Assembly: GCA_949287095.1 (NCBI GenBank) | Contig: CASEFA010000007.1 | Span: 51,005 to 115,004, forward strand | DNA: 64,000 bases | Source: an uncultured Bacillota bacterium | GTDB taxonomy: Bacteria > Bacillota > Clostridia > Peptostreptococcales > Anaerovoracaceae | Direction: 5' to 3' | Shown here: positions 36,652 to 45,899 of the stretch, in pieces | How positions within the stretch are numbered: the first letter of the stretch is position 1 | Layout of the letters: each line of letters begins with the position of its first letter | Notes under the pieces: generated by a model | Told to the model about the DNA's origin: nothing | The model's input: the letters and a program-made list of their open reading frames with translations, nothing else | Database searches by the model: none | Translations under genes and position numbers: made by a program

Positions 36652-38125
36652 TAAGAACAGGCAGACTGTGCCCGATCAGGACTTTGAGCGCATTCTCAAA
36701 GCGAGCGCAGCCGATATCCCTCCGGCCGACGTCATTCGCGGCATAACTCCTCACAGAACCGCAGTGAACCGAATCATAACCGGACTGGTTCTCACGACCT
36801 TTACTCTGAACATTGCGGGACTCGACTATATCGGGCCTGCCATCGGAGCGATACTTCTCGCGGCAGGCTTCAGGATAATAAGGAGGGGAAACGGCTTCTT
36901 CAAAGCCGGTTATGCGCTTTCCTTACTCAATATCGCGCTTATGGCGGCTCTGCTCACCGTAAACGCTACCATTTACGCATCGGATTTTAACGGGTCTGCC
37001 GTAAGCACCGCATACGGCGTCGCAAGTCTTCTGGTGAAGATGTCCGTTACAATATGCTTCTGGCGGGGACTCGGATCGGCAGGCCACCGCTTCGGCGTTT
37101 CCGGCGCTACCGGCGTTTCCGGAAAAATCGACTCCGGAGCCCTTCTGTGTCTGTGGTACGGAGCCGTTTCAGCCCTCGGACTCATCGGCGTAACGAGCTG
37201 GCTTATCGCCTGTGCTCTCGTAGCCCTGTACATTCTGCTGATACGAAGCCTCCTAAAGCTGTCCGACACGCTGGAAGATACAGGATACTCAGTTGCCGCC
37301 GCGCCCGTTCACATAAGCGACCGGGTATATATCGGCGTTCTGACCACTTTGTTCATACTGTGCGTCGCATTCGGCTACGGCTTTTCCGGTTCGTATCCTA
37401 TGGCGTGGGAAAGCGCGCCTGCAGACATTGCGGTGGAAAGTGAAGCGGATTCAGTGCGTTCCGAGCTGACAGACGCAGGTTTTCCTGACTTTGTCGCCCG
37501 GGATATGGCGGACGAGGACATACTGAAACTCGAAAGCCCTGCCAAAGTATTCACGGATTCACGGACGAGAGCCGTCGACGGCGGAAAGCTTGAAATCACA
37601 ACGATAGTTTCCATGAATTCAGAGGACGCCCTCGATTTCAGCGTAATCCACTACTTTAAGTGGGCGGATAATCCGGATCACTTATACACGGAGGGTATTA
37701 AAATATATCCGGCCTACGCGGATCCGGGATTTGAAGCAAAGGGTGAAATTTCAGGGCGGGTGCTCTGCGAAAAGGACGGCGGAACCCTTGTGTCCGGATA
37801 TCGTTCCCTCGGTGAGGAGATTCTCACAGGAACTGATTTCTGGGGCGAGTACAGCGATACGGTCATAATAGGGACGTATTCCATTCCGGACGGCAGCAAA
37901 AACTGCAGAGGCTACGTTATGTATTCGGCAGAATCGCCTGACGACAGCCTGTACGGAGGATATAAATCGGGGTTTTTCTTCGCTCATCAGAACAGTCTGC
38001 TGATATACCCTCACGAAACCGCAGAAGATGAGCTTATATCATCAGATTTTTCGGAGTACAGCTGCTTTGACACGGATTCAATCTTCGCAACCGGAAGCAG
38101 GGACAGCATGGAAATGGGATTATAG
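36644..38125 (+). CDS. Membrane protein paired with ECF sigma factor (putative anti-sigma)
   Basis: 493 residues. A short cytoplasmic N-terminus (about residues 1-42, with IPPADVIRGITPHRTAVNRII) precedes several membrane helices (about 43-110, 125-145, 165-205, 228-250) and an extracytoplasmic domain of about 240 residues. No zinc anti-sigma motif (HxxxCxxC) is seen, so the role is inferred from the overlap with the sigma gene. The region around IPPADVIRG is repeated in the gene at 38138. Confidence 0.75.
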   Translation: MTDKNRQTVPDQDFERILKASAADIPPADVIRGITPHRTAVNRIITGLVLTTFTLNIAGLDYIGPAIGAILLAAGFRIIRRGNGFFKAGYALSLLNIALMAALLTVNATIYASDFNGSAVSTAYGVASLLVKMSVTICFWRGLGSAGHRFGVSGATGVSGKIDSGALLCLWYGAVSALGLIGVTSWLIACALVALYILLIRSLLKLSDTLEDTGYSVAAAPVHISDRVYIGVLTTLFILCVAFGYGFSGSYPMAWESAPADIAVESEADSVRSELTDAGFPDFVARDMADEDILKLESPAKVFTDSRTRAVDGGKLEITTIVSMNSEDALDFSVIHYFKWADNPDHLYTEGIKIYPAYADPGFEAKGEISGRVLCEKDGGTLVSGYRSLGEEILTGTDFWGEYSDTVIIGTYSIPDGSKNCRGYVMYSAESPDDSLYGGYKSGFFFAHQNSLLIYPHETAEDELISSDFSEYSCFDTDSIFATGSRDSMEMGL

Positions 38126-38137
38126 AGGAGGTTTAAA

Positions 38138-39316
38138 ATGCAGGAAGGGGAACTTATAAATCGTCTCGTAACGAAGGACGGGAAGGGAATAGACGCCCTT
38201 GCCGAAGAATACGGCTCCATGATCAGATACGTCATAAGGCCTATACTGGCGGGAAGAGGTGACGAGGAGCTGTGTTTCGCCCGGGTAATCGAAAATGTAA
38301 TGGCAGGTATCCATCTTTACGACGTTAAATCCGAGAATTTCGCCGGATGGATCACTTCAGTCGCTCACGATACGGCAATGGAATTCCTTCCGCAGGGAAG
38401 AGCCGAAACCGTCACCGAAGAGGACAGACGAAAGCTCGACGACGCCATTTCATCTCTTTCTCAAAGCCAGAAGATTTTCTTCTACCGGAAGTATTACTAC
38501 ATGCAGTCCGACATGCAGATGGCCGGAGAAATGACCACAGAGGGCTGGATTTTGGAGAAATGGATGGCTGCTATCAGGCAGAAACTCAAGCCATACTTCG
38601 GTTCATCAATATCGGACGGCGCTCTCGATGAGGCTCTCACAAATTATGCCCACGGAATTCCTCCCGCAAAGATCGTCAGGGACGTGAATCCGTGGCGATC
38701 TGCAATGTACGATATACTTCTTGGCATGGGGTTTTTCTTCGGGGCTTACGCCGGTAGGCTCGAGTACTTCAGCATGGCGATAAGCACCGCCCTGCTTCTG
38801 GCAGGCTTTGCCGCTTTACGCGAGACCAACAGCTTTTTCAAAGCCGGCTTTTACTTCAGCATCCTGCGCGTGGCTTTCGTAGCCCTTTACATATGCGCCC
38901 TGCCCGGACTTTCGGAAAACCCCGGCGCAAATGCCGCAGTTTCCGCCGTCGGTAACGTTATCGAACTGAGCGGATTCCTCTGCCTGTTCCTTGGAATCAG
39001 AGCCCTGACGGCAAAGAACGCCTTGAAATCGCCGGCTCTTTCCCTAACCCTGTTTGCCGTAATGTACATCGCCATAGGCGTAGCCTACGTGGCAGGGTAC
39101 AGAGGGAGCTCCTTCAACAGTATATACGAACTCGTCGTCATGTTCATCGCCGTTGCTGCCGTATTTTTAAGCTTCTTCCGCTATATCTATAAAGGCGCCG
39201 GCTTCGGCTACGACATAGTCGCAAGACCATTACCTCACTTCGGCCCTTTCGCGCTGCTTATCGGACCCGTAGTTCTCTTTCTCGTATGCGCAGGAATTCA
39301 GGAACTGATATGGTGA
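38138..39316 (+). CDS. Fused, diverged sigma factor plus membrane domain
   Basis: 392 residues. Residues 1 to about 155 align with the sigma factor at 36106 (e.g. SMIRYVIRPIL vs PLIRYVITPIL, FFYRKYYYMQ vs LYYRRYYYMQ, IRQKLKPYF vs LKQKLKKQF), but the region-4 helix-turn-helix is degraded (MQMAGEMTTEGWILEKWMAA), so promoter binding is probably lost. Residues about 170-390 resemble the membrane half of the gene at 36644 (IPPAKIVRDVNPWRSAMYDI vs IPPADVIRGITPHRTAVNRI) with about six membrane helices and no large outer domain. It is therefore a tandem duplicate of the pair, fused in frame. GGAGG precedes the start. It may act as a decoy or regulator. Confidence 0.75.
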   Translation: MQEGELINRLVTKDGKGIDALAEEYGSMIRYVIRPILAGRGDEELCFARVIENVMAGIHLYDVKSENFAGWITSVAHDTAMEFLPQGRAETVTEEDRRKLDDAISSLSQSQKIFFYRKYYYMQSDMQMAGEMTTEGWILEKWMAAIRQKLKPYFGSSISDGALDEALTNYAHGIPPAKIVRDVNPWRSAMYDILLGMGFFFGAYAGRLEYFSMAISTALLLAGFAALRETNSFFKAGFYFSILRVAFVALYICALPGLSENPGANAAVSAVGNVIELSGFLCLFLGIRALTAKNALKSPALSLTLFAVMYIAIGVAYVAGYRGSSFNSIYELVVMFIAVAAVFLSFFRYIYKGAGFGYDIVARPLPHFGPFALLIGPVVLFLVCAGIQELIW

Positions 39317-39340
39317 GGGTATGGTCTGCATCGATTTTCT

Positions 39341-39399
39341 GCCAATCGTCGGATTAAATAGTGGCCAATCGTCGGAAAAATTTTCGGCCAATCGTCGGA
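39341..39399. repeat. Three 13-bp direct repeats at exactly 23-bp period
   Basis: GCCAATCGTCGGA begins at 39341, 39364 and 39387 with no mismatches. The 10-bp gaps are AT-rich. The tract lies about 70 bp upstream of the DUF4143 ATPase start and may be an operator or iteron-like site. Confidence 0.85.
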
Positions 39400-39467
39400 A
39401 TTTGCTTGTTGGTTTCTATGCTTTAGTGTAGAATATAGATATATTACACCTTTTGGAGGTTCTTACG

Positions 39468-40742
39468 ATGAAAAGCTACCGAAAAAGAATCGCAGACGAT
39501 ATACTTAAACGAAAACTTGAAGGAAAAGGCGCGGTGCTGATTGAAGGTCCTAAGTGGTGCGGGAAGACGACCACTGCCGAACAGATTGCTTCCAGTGTCC
39601 TATATATGGATGACCCTGAGAGCAAAGATCAGAACATATCCATGGCTGATCTGAATCCTAAAAGGCTGCTTAGAGGTGAAACTCCACGTCTGATAGACGA
39701 GTGGCAGCTCGCACCCAAGCTGTGGGATGCAATTCGCTTCGAGGTGGATCACCGTGGTGAACAGGGGCAATTCGTTCTTACCGGTTCCGCTGTGCCTCCT
39801 GACACTAAAGAAATCACCCATTCCGGAACAGGCAGATTTACATGGCTTACCATGAGACCCATGAGTTTGTTCGAGTCGGGAGATTCAACCGGTGAAGTCA
39901 GCCTTAAATCACTGTTCACCGAGACATCAGAAATCGATGGCAGCTCAAATTTAAATATTGACCGGCTTGCCTTTCTTGTATGCCGCGGCGGATGGCCTCA
40001 GGCTGTCGATATGCGCAATGAAATCGCTCTGGATCAGGCGATTGATTATTTTGACGCAGTAGTTCATTCCGATATAAACCGCGCAGACGGCATACAGAAA
40101 AATCCCGAAAGAGTTCGCAGACTTATGCGATCTTATGCCAGAAATCAGGGCAGTCAGGTTCCCAATACCGTTCTCGCTCAGGATGTCAGCGGAAGCGACG
40201 AGACCACTATCAGCGAAGAAACCGTATCGTCATACATAAATGCCCTTAGAAAAATATTTGTAGTGGAGGATATGCCCGCCTGGAGTCCTAATCTCCGCTC
40301 AAAGACTGCTATACGCTCGTCGGACACCCGCTACTATGTGGACCCGTCTATCGCAGCTGCAGCCTTAGGTATAGGCCCTGACGATCTTATTAATGATCTG
40401 AAAACATTCGGCTTCCTTTTCGAAACACTTTGCGTCAGAGACCTCAGAGTCTTTGCAGATGCTCTTAACGGCGAAGTCTATCATTACAGAGACAAAAGTG
40501 GTCAGGAATGCGATGCGGTTGTTCACTTGAGAAATGGGAAATACGGTCTCATCGAAATAAAACTGGGCGGCGACAAGCTCATAGAAGAAGGCGCAGTCAG
40601 TCTGAAGTCTATGGCAGCTAAAATCGATACTGATAGGATGAGAGCTCCTTCATTCATGATGGTTCTGACAGGAACGGGTGATTATGCATATCGCCGAAGG
40701 GATGGCGTATGCGTGGTTCCGATAGGATGCTTGAAGGATTAA
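39468..40742 (+). CDS. DUF4143 AAA-type ATPase with PD-(D/E)XK-like end
   Basis: 424 residues. Walker A is GPKWCGKTTTAEQ (about residues 24-37), with a Walker B-like region around LIDEWQLAPKLWD and a sensor region FVLTGSAVP. The C-terminal domain ends in ECDAVVHLRNGKYGLIEIKLGG, a D...EIK arrangement typical of nuclease-like folds in this family. Such genes are common in Clostridia and Bacteroidetes; the role is unknown. The start at 39468 follows GGAGG. The 23-bp repeats lie just upstream. Confidence 0.88.
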   Translation: MKSYRKRIADDILKRKLEGKGAVLIEGPKWCGKTTTAEQIASSVLYMDDPESKDQNISMADLNPKRLLRGETPRLIDEWQLAPKLWDAIRFEVDHRGEQGQFVLTGSAVPPDTKEITHSGTGRFTWLTMRPMSLFESGDSTGEVSLKSLFTETSEIDGSSNLNIDRLAFLVCRGGWPQAVDMRNEIALDQAIDYFDAVVHSDINRADGIQKNPERVRRLMRSYARNQGSQVPNTVLAQDVSGSDETTISEETVSSYINALRKIFVVEDMPAWSPNLRSKTAIRSSDTRYYVDPSIAAAALGIGPDDLINDLKTFGFLFETLCVRDLRVFADALNGEVYHYRDKSGQECDAVVHLRNGKYGLIEIKLGGDKLIEEGAVSLKSMAAKIDTDRMRAPSFMMVLTGTGDYAYRRRDGVCVVPIGCLKD

Positions 40743-40759
40743 ATTAATGAAATAGCATT

Positions 40760-40956
40760 TCGACGTAAAAACCGGAAAACCGGATTATATGGTATCGCTG
40801 AATCTGATAGATCCTTGTGGAAATAACCCTGTAACATACAAAAGGTCGAAGAATATGCGGCAAATTCGCCACATATCTTCGACCTTATTTTTTTAATGCT
40901 TCTGGAACGTCAATTTTTGTCTTGACATCTCAGCCCATAATTTATTCTTTTGTCAA
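40760..40956. repeat. Inverted half-site array, element F (mixed words; left part eroded)
   Basis: Clear half-sites: GTCGA 40845-49, TCGAC 40879-83, GTCAA 40909-13, TTGAC 40922-26, GTCAA 40952-56, with spacers 29, 25, 8 and 25 bp, identical to the right-hand part of element D. The left part fits poorly: TTGTG at 40815-40819 is one degenerate half-site and an isolated TCGAC is at 40760-40764 about 12 bp off register. It uses TCGAC in the centre and TTGAC at the right, linking the words of elements A/B and D. Confidence 0.7.
40843..40895 (+). terminator. Intrinsic terminator of the DUF4143 gene (core of element F)
   Basis: A nearly perfect stem of about 19 bp (AAGGTCGAAGA arm starting at 40843 and its complement ending at 40885), followed by TTATTTTTTT. 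Confidence 0.85.
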
Positions 40957-41028
40957 ACAAGACGCCACGTCCGCCCGGTAAACCCGGTCATACCGCAAAC
41001 TCCACGGCATCCGACGCTCAACGACTCC

Positions 41029-42987
41029 CTACACTTCCTGGCCTGCCTGGTAAGCCTCTATAATCTTATCGGCAAGCTGTTTAGGCATTTCGTCGTATCT
41101 CTCGAAGGTCATCTCGAAGTGTCCGCGGCCCTGAGTCATGGAACGAAGTCCCAGAGCGTAGTCAAAGAGCTCGGACTGAGGAGCTTCGGCGAGAAGCTTC
41201 TGTCCGCCGTTTGCGAGAGGCTCCATTCCGAGAATCTTTCCTCTGCGCTTGTTCATGTCGCCCATAACATCGCCCATGTAATCGTCAGGCACGGTTATCT
41301 CGAGGTGCATGATAGGCTCCAGAAGAACAGGCTTTGCCTCTACGATACCCTTCTTAAAGGCCAGGGATGCGGCAATCTTGAAGGATACTTCGTTGGAGTC
41401 AACATCGTGGTATGAACCGTCGTGAAGGACAGCCTTAACGTTTACTACCTTGCATCCTGCCAGAGGACCCTTCTGCATGCTCTCTATGAGACCCTTTTCA
41501 ACGGCAGGAACGTAGTTCTTAGGAACGGAACCGCCGAAGAGCTCTTCCGAGAACTCGAATTCCTTATCGGAAGGGGAGAACTTGATCCACACGTCTCCGT
41601 ACTGGCCTGCGCCTCCGGACTGCTTCTTATGCTTACCCTGTACGTCGGAGGTTCCCTTGATGGTTTCTCTGTAAGCTATCTTTCTGGGAACGGTCTTTAC
41701 GCTTACGCCGAATCTGTCCTTCAGCTTCGCAAGGATGATTCCCAGCTGTATGTCTCCCTGTCCGCCGAGGAGAGTCTGATGAGTCTCCGCGTTTCTCTCC
41801 ACCACGAAGGAAGGGTCTTCCTCTCTCAGTCTTGCAAGGCCGGTTCCCATCTTTTCCTCGTCGTTCTTGTCCTCAGGCTCTATGGCGATGAAGTAAGTAG
41901 GGGACGGGTAGTCCAGAGGAAGATATCTGATTACGTCGTTCTTATCGCAAAGGGTGTCGCCGGACAGAGTATACTGCAGCTTGGCAACGGCAACGATATC
42001 TCCCGCCTCTGCATAGTTAAGCTCCAGCTGCTCCTTTCCTCTTAAGAAGAACAGCTTGCCCAGCTTTTCCATCTTGCCGGTTCTCTCGTTGAGAACTTCC
42101 GTTCCGGAGTTTATCTTTCCGGTAACTACCTTCATGATGGAAATCTTTCCTACGAACGGGTCGACTATGGTCTTGAATACGAACGCCGACATAGGCGCGT
42201 CAGTTACGGAAATTCTCTCAACAGGCTCGTTCTTATCGTTGAATCCTGCGTAAGGTCCGTGCTGGAGCGGAGTAGGAACGTATGTAAGGAGCAGATCCAA
42301 AAGTCCTTCGATTCCCTGTCCCAGCTGGAATGCGGAAGAGCATACGGGAACGATTACGCCCTCGGATATACCTTTTACGAGACCGTTCTTAACTTCCTCA
42401 TCGGTAAAGTCGTCACCGTTAAAGTATTTTTCCATGAGCTCGTCGTCGGCCATTGCGATGGCTTCCTTGAGATCCTCGTCGATCTCAGCGGACAGAGGCC
42501 AGCTGAACGGAATGAGTGTGTCGCCGAACTTGGCCTTAAGCTCATCGAAGGTCTTATAGAAGTCGAACTCGTCCTTATCTCTCTTATTTATAACGATAAA
42601 TCTCGGAGTCTTATATCTTTCGCAGGCGTTCCATGCCTCTTCGGTACCTACCTGAATTCCCGCTCCTGCGTCTACCAGGATTACTGCGGCTTCGGCAGCT
42701 CTCAATGCGGCATTTACCTCGCCTACAAAGTCGAAATATCCCGGAGTATCTATAAAGTTAATCTTGCTTCCCTTCCACTCTACAGGCACAACGGAAGTGT
42801 TGATGGAATATCCCTTTTCAATTTCCATTTTGTCGTAGTCGGATACAGTGTTTCCATCCTCTACCTTACCCATTTTCTTAGTTACGCCGGTAGCGTAAAG
42901 GGCCGATTCGAGGAACGTAGTCTTGCCGCATCCGCCGTGTCCCAGCAAAGCAACATTTCTGATAGTTTCACTTGTGTAGCCTTTCAT
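41029..42987 (-). CDS. EF-G-like translational GTPase
   Basis: 652 residues, about 40 shorter than standard EF-G, so probably the paralogue type (FusA2-like) rather than the main elongation factor. G motifs: GHGGCGKTT (G1), DTPGYFDF (G3) and NKRDKDEF (G4). Later domains II-V are present, including GGAGQYGDVWIKFSP and TPELL-like domain-V segments near the end. No str-operon neighbours (rpsL, rpsG, tufA) are present. GGAGG precedes the ATG. Confidence 0.85.
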   Translation of the reverse strand: MKGYTSETIRNVALLGHGGCGKTTFLESALYATGVTKKMGKVEDGNTVSDYDKMEIEKGYSINTSVVPVEWKGSKINFIDTPGYFDFVGEVNAALRAAEAAVILVDAGAGIQVGTEEAWNACERYKTPRFIVINKRDKDEFDFYKTFDELKAKFGDTLIPFSWPLSAEIDEDLKEAIAMADDELMEKYFNGDDFTDEEVKNGLVKGISEGVIVPVCSSAFQLGQGIEGLLDLLLTYVPTPLQHGPYAGFNDKNEPVERISVTDAPMSAFVFKTIVDPFVGKISIMKVVTGKINSGTEVLNERTGKMEKLGKLFFLRGKEQLELNYAEAGDIVAVAKLQYTLSGDTLCDKNDVIRYLPLDYPSPTYFIAIEPEDKNDEEKMGTGLARLREEDPSFVVERNAETHQTLLGGQGDIQLGIILAKLKDRFGVSVKTVPRKIAYRETIKGTSDVQGKHKKQSGGAGQYGDVWIKFSPSDKEFEFSEELFGGSVPKNYVPAVEKGLIESMQKGPLAGCKVVNVKAVLHDGSYHDVDSNEVSFKIAASLAFKKGIVEAKPVLLEPIMHLEITVPDDYMGDVMGDMNKRRGKILGMEPLANGGQKLLAEAPQSELFDYALGLRSMTQGRGHFEMTFERYDEMPKQLADKIIEAYQAGQEV

Positions 42988-43098
42988 TAATTAGACCTCC
43001 TGTCTGTAAATATGCACTAAATGCATTATATCAAAAAAGCCCTGACAGTACAACGGCTTTTTGGAATAGTGCGAATTCCGTTTTTCTTCGGGTTTTCT

Positions 43099-43127
43099 TT
43101 GACTTTCAGATTTCCTTCTGATATCCT
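43099..43127 (+). promoter_or_regulatory. Candidate sigma-70 promoter of the antiporter gene
   Basis: TTGACT (43099-43104), 17 bp, TATCCT (43122-43127), upstream of the antiporter start at 43175. Confidence 0.5.
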
Positions 43128-43174
43128 CTTTATGGTATATTTCAATTGTTTCATAAGAATCGGAGGCATTATTT

Positions 43175-44089
43175 ATGGAGTATATTTTACTCATAGTCGG
43201 CTTTGTCCTTCTCATCAAAGGCGCCGACTTCTTTGTGGACGGCAGCGCCGCTTTGGCGGGTTATCTCAAAGTTCCGTCCGTAATCATCGGCCTTACCATC
43301 GTTGCTATCGGCACATCTCTTCCCGAAGCTGCAGTAAGCATTTCGGCTGGCCTTGCGGGAAGCAACGAGATTGCGGTGAGCAATATCGTAGGTTCCAACA
43401 TATTCAACACGCTGGTGGTTGTAGGCGCCAGCGCACTTATCAGGCCTTTTGCCGCCGACAGCCAGATTGTAAAGAGAGACCTTCCGGTAAACTTCCTCGT
43501 CACCGTGATTCTCTACATCATGGTGATAGGCGGAATGCTTTCAAGAATCGAAGGTCTGATTCTTCTCGCCGGCATAATCACCTACATAACCGTAATGGTG
43601 CGCTCGGCTTTGAAAAACAGAGTGGAGGAGGAGATTGAGCCTATTTCTCTCTCAAAGGCCGCACTTTTCATCGCTCTCGGTCTTGCCGCAGTAGTCTTCG
43701 GCGGAGACGTGGTGGTGGACAGCGCCACAGCCATCGCCAAATCCCTGGGTCTGAGCGAAACTCTCATCGGCCTTACCATAGTCGCCATAGGTACATCGCT
43801 TCCTGAGCTCGTAACCAGCGTCGTTGCTTCCAGAAAAGGGGAAAGCGGTCTGGCTCTCGGAAACGCCATAGGCTCCAACATATTCAATATTCTCTTCATA
43901 CTGGGTATGTCGTCAACTCTGATGCCGATACCCGTGGTGAGTGAAAACATTTCGGACGCTCTCGTCCTCATAGGCATATGCGTTCTCATCTACGCATTTG
44001 CCCGGTTCGGAGAGAAGATTGGAAGAATCAAGGGCCTTATAATGATTGCGATATACATCGCATATACGGCATATATTATTATGCGGTAA
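43175..44089 (+). CDS. Calcium/sodium antiporter (CaCA family, YrbG-like)
   Basis: 304 residues with about ten membrane helices in two inverted halves. The paired alpha-repeat motifs are GTSLPEAAVSISAGLAGSNE...SNIVGSNIFNTL and GTSLPELVTSVVASRKGE...GNAIGSNIFNIL. It exchanges Ca2+ for Na+ (or H+) across the membrane. It is a single gene, with GGAGG before the ATG and a terminator behind it. Confidence 0.93.
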   Translation: MEYILLIVGFVLLIKGADFFVDGSAALAGYLKVPSVIIGLTIVAIGTSLPEAAVSISAGLAGSNEIAVSNIVGSNIFNTLVVVGASALIRPFAADSQIVKRDLPVNFLVTVILYIMVIGGMLSRIEGLILLAGIITYITVMVRSALKNRVEEEIEPISLSKAALFIALGLAAVVFGGDVVVDSATAIAKSLGLSETLIGLTIVAIGTSLPELVTSVVASRKGESGLALGNAIGSNIFNILFILGMSSTLMPIPVVSENISDALVLIGICVLIYAFARFGEKIGRIKGLIMIAIYIAYTAYIIMR

Positions 44090-44095
44090 CGGTTT

Positions 44096-44140
44096 AAAAG
44101 CTGCACGTCGGCAAAACATCACCTTCGTGCAGCTTTATTT
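44096..44140 (+). terminator. Intrinsic terminator of the antiporter gene
   Basis: AAAGCTGCACG (from 44097) pairs with CGTGCAGCTTT (44126-44136), followed by ATTTT. The stem also faces the minus-strand exporter gene that ends at 44157. Confidence 0.8.
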
Positions 44141-44156
44141 TGCCATCCGGCAACTG

Positions 44157-45899
44157 TTATTTCAGCTTCCAGCCTGCGCTCTGCTTCTGAAGCTCTACCA
44201 TCCGTGCGAATATTCCTCCCTTCTTCATCAGATCAGCAGGAGTCCCTTCCTCTGCAACCCGGCCTTCCTTCAGCACAATTATCTTATCCGCAGCCTCCAC
44301 CGTACGCATACGATGAGCTATTACCAGCACAGTTTTTCCCCTGAGAAGTCTGGACAGCGCTCCCTGAACCTTCGTCTCATTTTCAACATCAAGACTTGCT
44401 GTTGCTTCATCAAGCAGAATAATCGGAGCGTCCTTCAGCAGAGCCCTGGCTATAGAGATGCGCTGCCGCTCTCCACCGGAAAGCTTTGCTCCGTTTTCTC
44501 CGATAGAGGTGTTATAGCCTTCCGGAAGCCTTTCGACGAATTCGTCACAGTTTGCAGCCTTTGCCGCCGCAAGAACCTCTTCATCCGAAGCTCCGTGTTT
44601 TCCAAGCCTTATATTTTCCATTACCGTATCGTCAAAGAGAACCACATCCTGAAAAACCACCGAGTAGTCCGTAAGTAGAACCTCCGGATCCACCGTCGAT
44701 ATGTCAACGCCTCCAACCTTTATGGTTCCCTCGTCTATGTCCCAAAGTCTTGCAGCAAGCTTTGCGCAGGTGCTCTTTCCCGAGCCGGACGGTCCTACCA
44801 GAGCCGTAACCTCCCCTTCTGCCGCGGTGAAGCTCACATCATCCAGCACCTTTTTCTCATCATACGCAAAGCTTACGTGTTCGAACACTATATCGTGGCC
44901 TTCAGGTTCAAAACGCTCTGCTCCTTCTGCCAAAGGCGTGGAGTAAATCTCGTTTATCCGGTCTGCCGATACCTGGGAGACGAACATTTCGGCTATCAGA
45001 GCCAGGCTCTGGTCAAAAGGTGCGTACACCCTGGTTATCACCATCAAAAACAGAAACAGCATCATGAAATCTATATTTCCCGACAGTATTTCTCCGGCTC
45101 CTGCCAGAATTGTAGTGGCAACGCCCAGACGCATTATCACGCTTGCGCCGTTTATAAACAGTCCGGTACTAAGCTCCCCTTTTATCATAACCTTTTCATG
45201 ATCATCTATCTTCCGGTTCAATTTTTCAAGGTAAAGCTCCTCCCGGTTTGACGCGCGTATCTCCCTGACGTTTTCCAGAGCCTCCTGAATGCCGTCAGAA
45301 ACTCTAATGGCTGCAGCTTTTGTCCGCTCTGCTGCTTTCTCCGTCATCTTCCTGCTTCCGAACAGAAGTATAAAGGCGACGGGAACTCCCCACAGGCACG
45401 CGATTGTCAGTTTCCAGTCGTAGAATACAAGGCACACGGCGATCAAAGCCGTAGAAATATAAGATCCGTACAGATAACCCAGAACGTGCGACCATACGTG
45501 CTCCATTCTGTTCACATCGCCCATCAGGGTTTCCGTAAGATCTGCAAGGTCTCTTTTGCCGAAGTATCCAAGGGGAAGCCTGCGGAGCCTTTCGGCCAGA
45601 GTCAACCTTGTGGTCCTTACCTCGTTATATACGAGGCCGTAGGTGGTTCTGTACTGCTGCACGTGAGTCACCAGAGACAGAATGACAAATATAACCGTAA
45701 GAGATATGAACATTCCCGCTCCCGGAAGAGGCACCCCATCATTCAGCGTATCCATGAAGGCCGTCATCAGCAGGTAGAGAATGCCGATGCCGCACATAAC
45801 TGTAAGGTTGACAATCACCGTCCACAATGCGCCTTTTTTCGTGTTTTTAAGCCCCTGCTCCGTCAGAGCATATTTTCTGCGCAGATTTTCACCGAACAT
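44157..45899 (-). CDS. ABC exporter, permease-ATPase half (second subunit)
   Basis: 580 residues. N-terminal membrane domain with six helices (residues about 20-320), then the ATPase domain with Walker A GPSGSGKST, signature LSGGERQR and Walker B ILLDEATAS. The start at 45899 has AAGGAGG upstream and overlaps the preceding gene's end by 11 bases; the longer frame to 46055 lies inside that gene. It forms a heterodimer with the product of 45889-47706. The substrate is unknown. Confidence 0.93.
   Translation of the reverse strand: MFGENLRRKYALTEQGLKNTKKGALWTVIVNLTVMCGIGILYLLMTAFMDTLNDGVPLPGAGMFISLTVIFVILSLVTHVQQYRTTYGLVYNEVRTTRLTLAERLRRLPLGYFGKRDLADLTETLMGDVNRMEHVWSHVLGYLYGSYISTALIAVCLVFYDWKLTIACLWGVPVAFILLFGSRKMTEKAAERTKAAAIRVSDGIQEALENVREIRASNREELYLEKLNRKIDDHEKVMIKGELSTGLFINGASVIMRLGVATTILAGAGEILSGNIDFMMLFLFLMVITRVYAPFDQSLALIAEMFVSQVSADRINEIYSTPLAEGAERFEPEGHDIVFEHVSFAYDEKKVLDDVSFTAAEGEVTALVGPSGSGKSTCAKLAARLWDIDEGTIKVGGVDISTVDPEVLLTDYSVVFQDVVLFDDTVMENIRLGKHGASDEEVLAAAKAANCDEFVERLPEGYNTSIGENGAKLSGGERQRISIARALLKDAPIILLDEATASLDVENETKVQGALSRLLRGKTVLVIAHRMRTVEAADKIIVLKEGRVAEEGTPADLMKKGGIFARMVELQKQSAGWKLK

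Larger units (their letters stand above)
40743..41028. other. Convergent intergenic gap with array element F and terminator
   Basis: No gene supported. Almost entirely accounted for by the partly eroded array (about 40760-40956) with a strong hairpin at its core. Confidence 0.6.

Noticed and set aside
39341..39399. Mini CRISPR at the 23-bp repeats
   Set aside because: Three 13-bp repeats with 10-bp gaps are too short for repeats and spacers.
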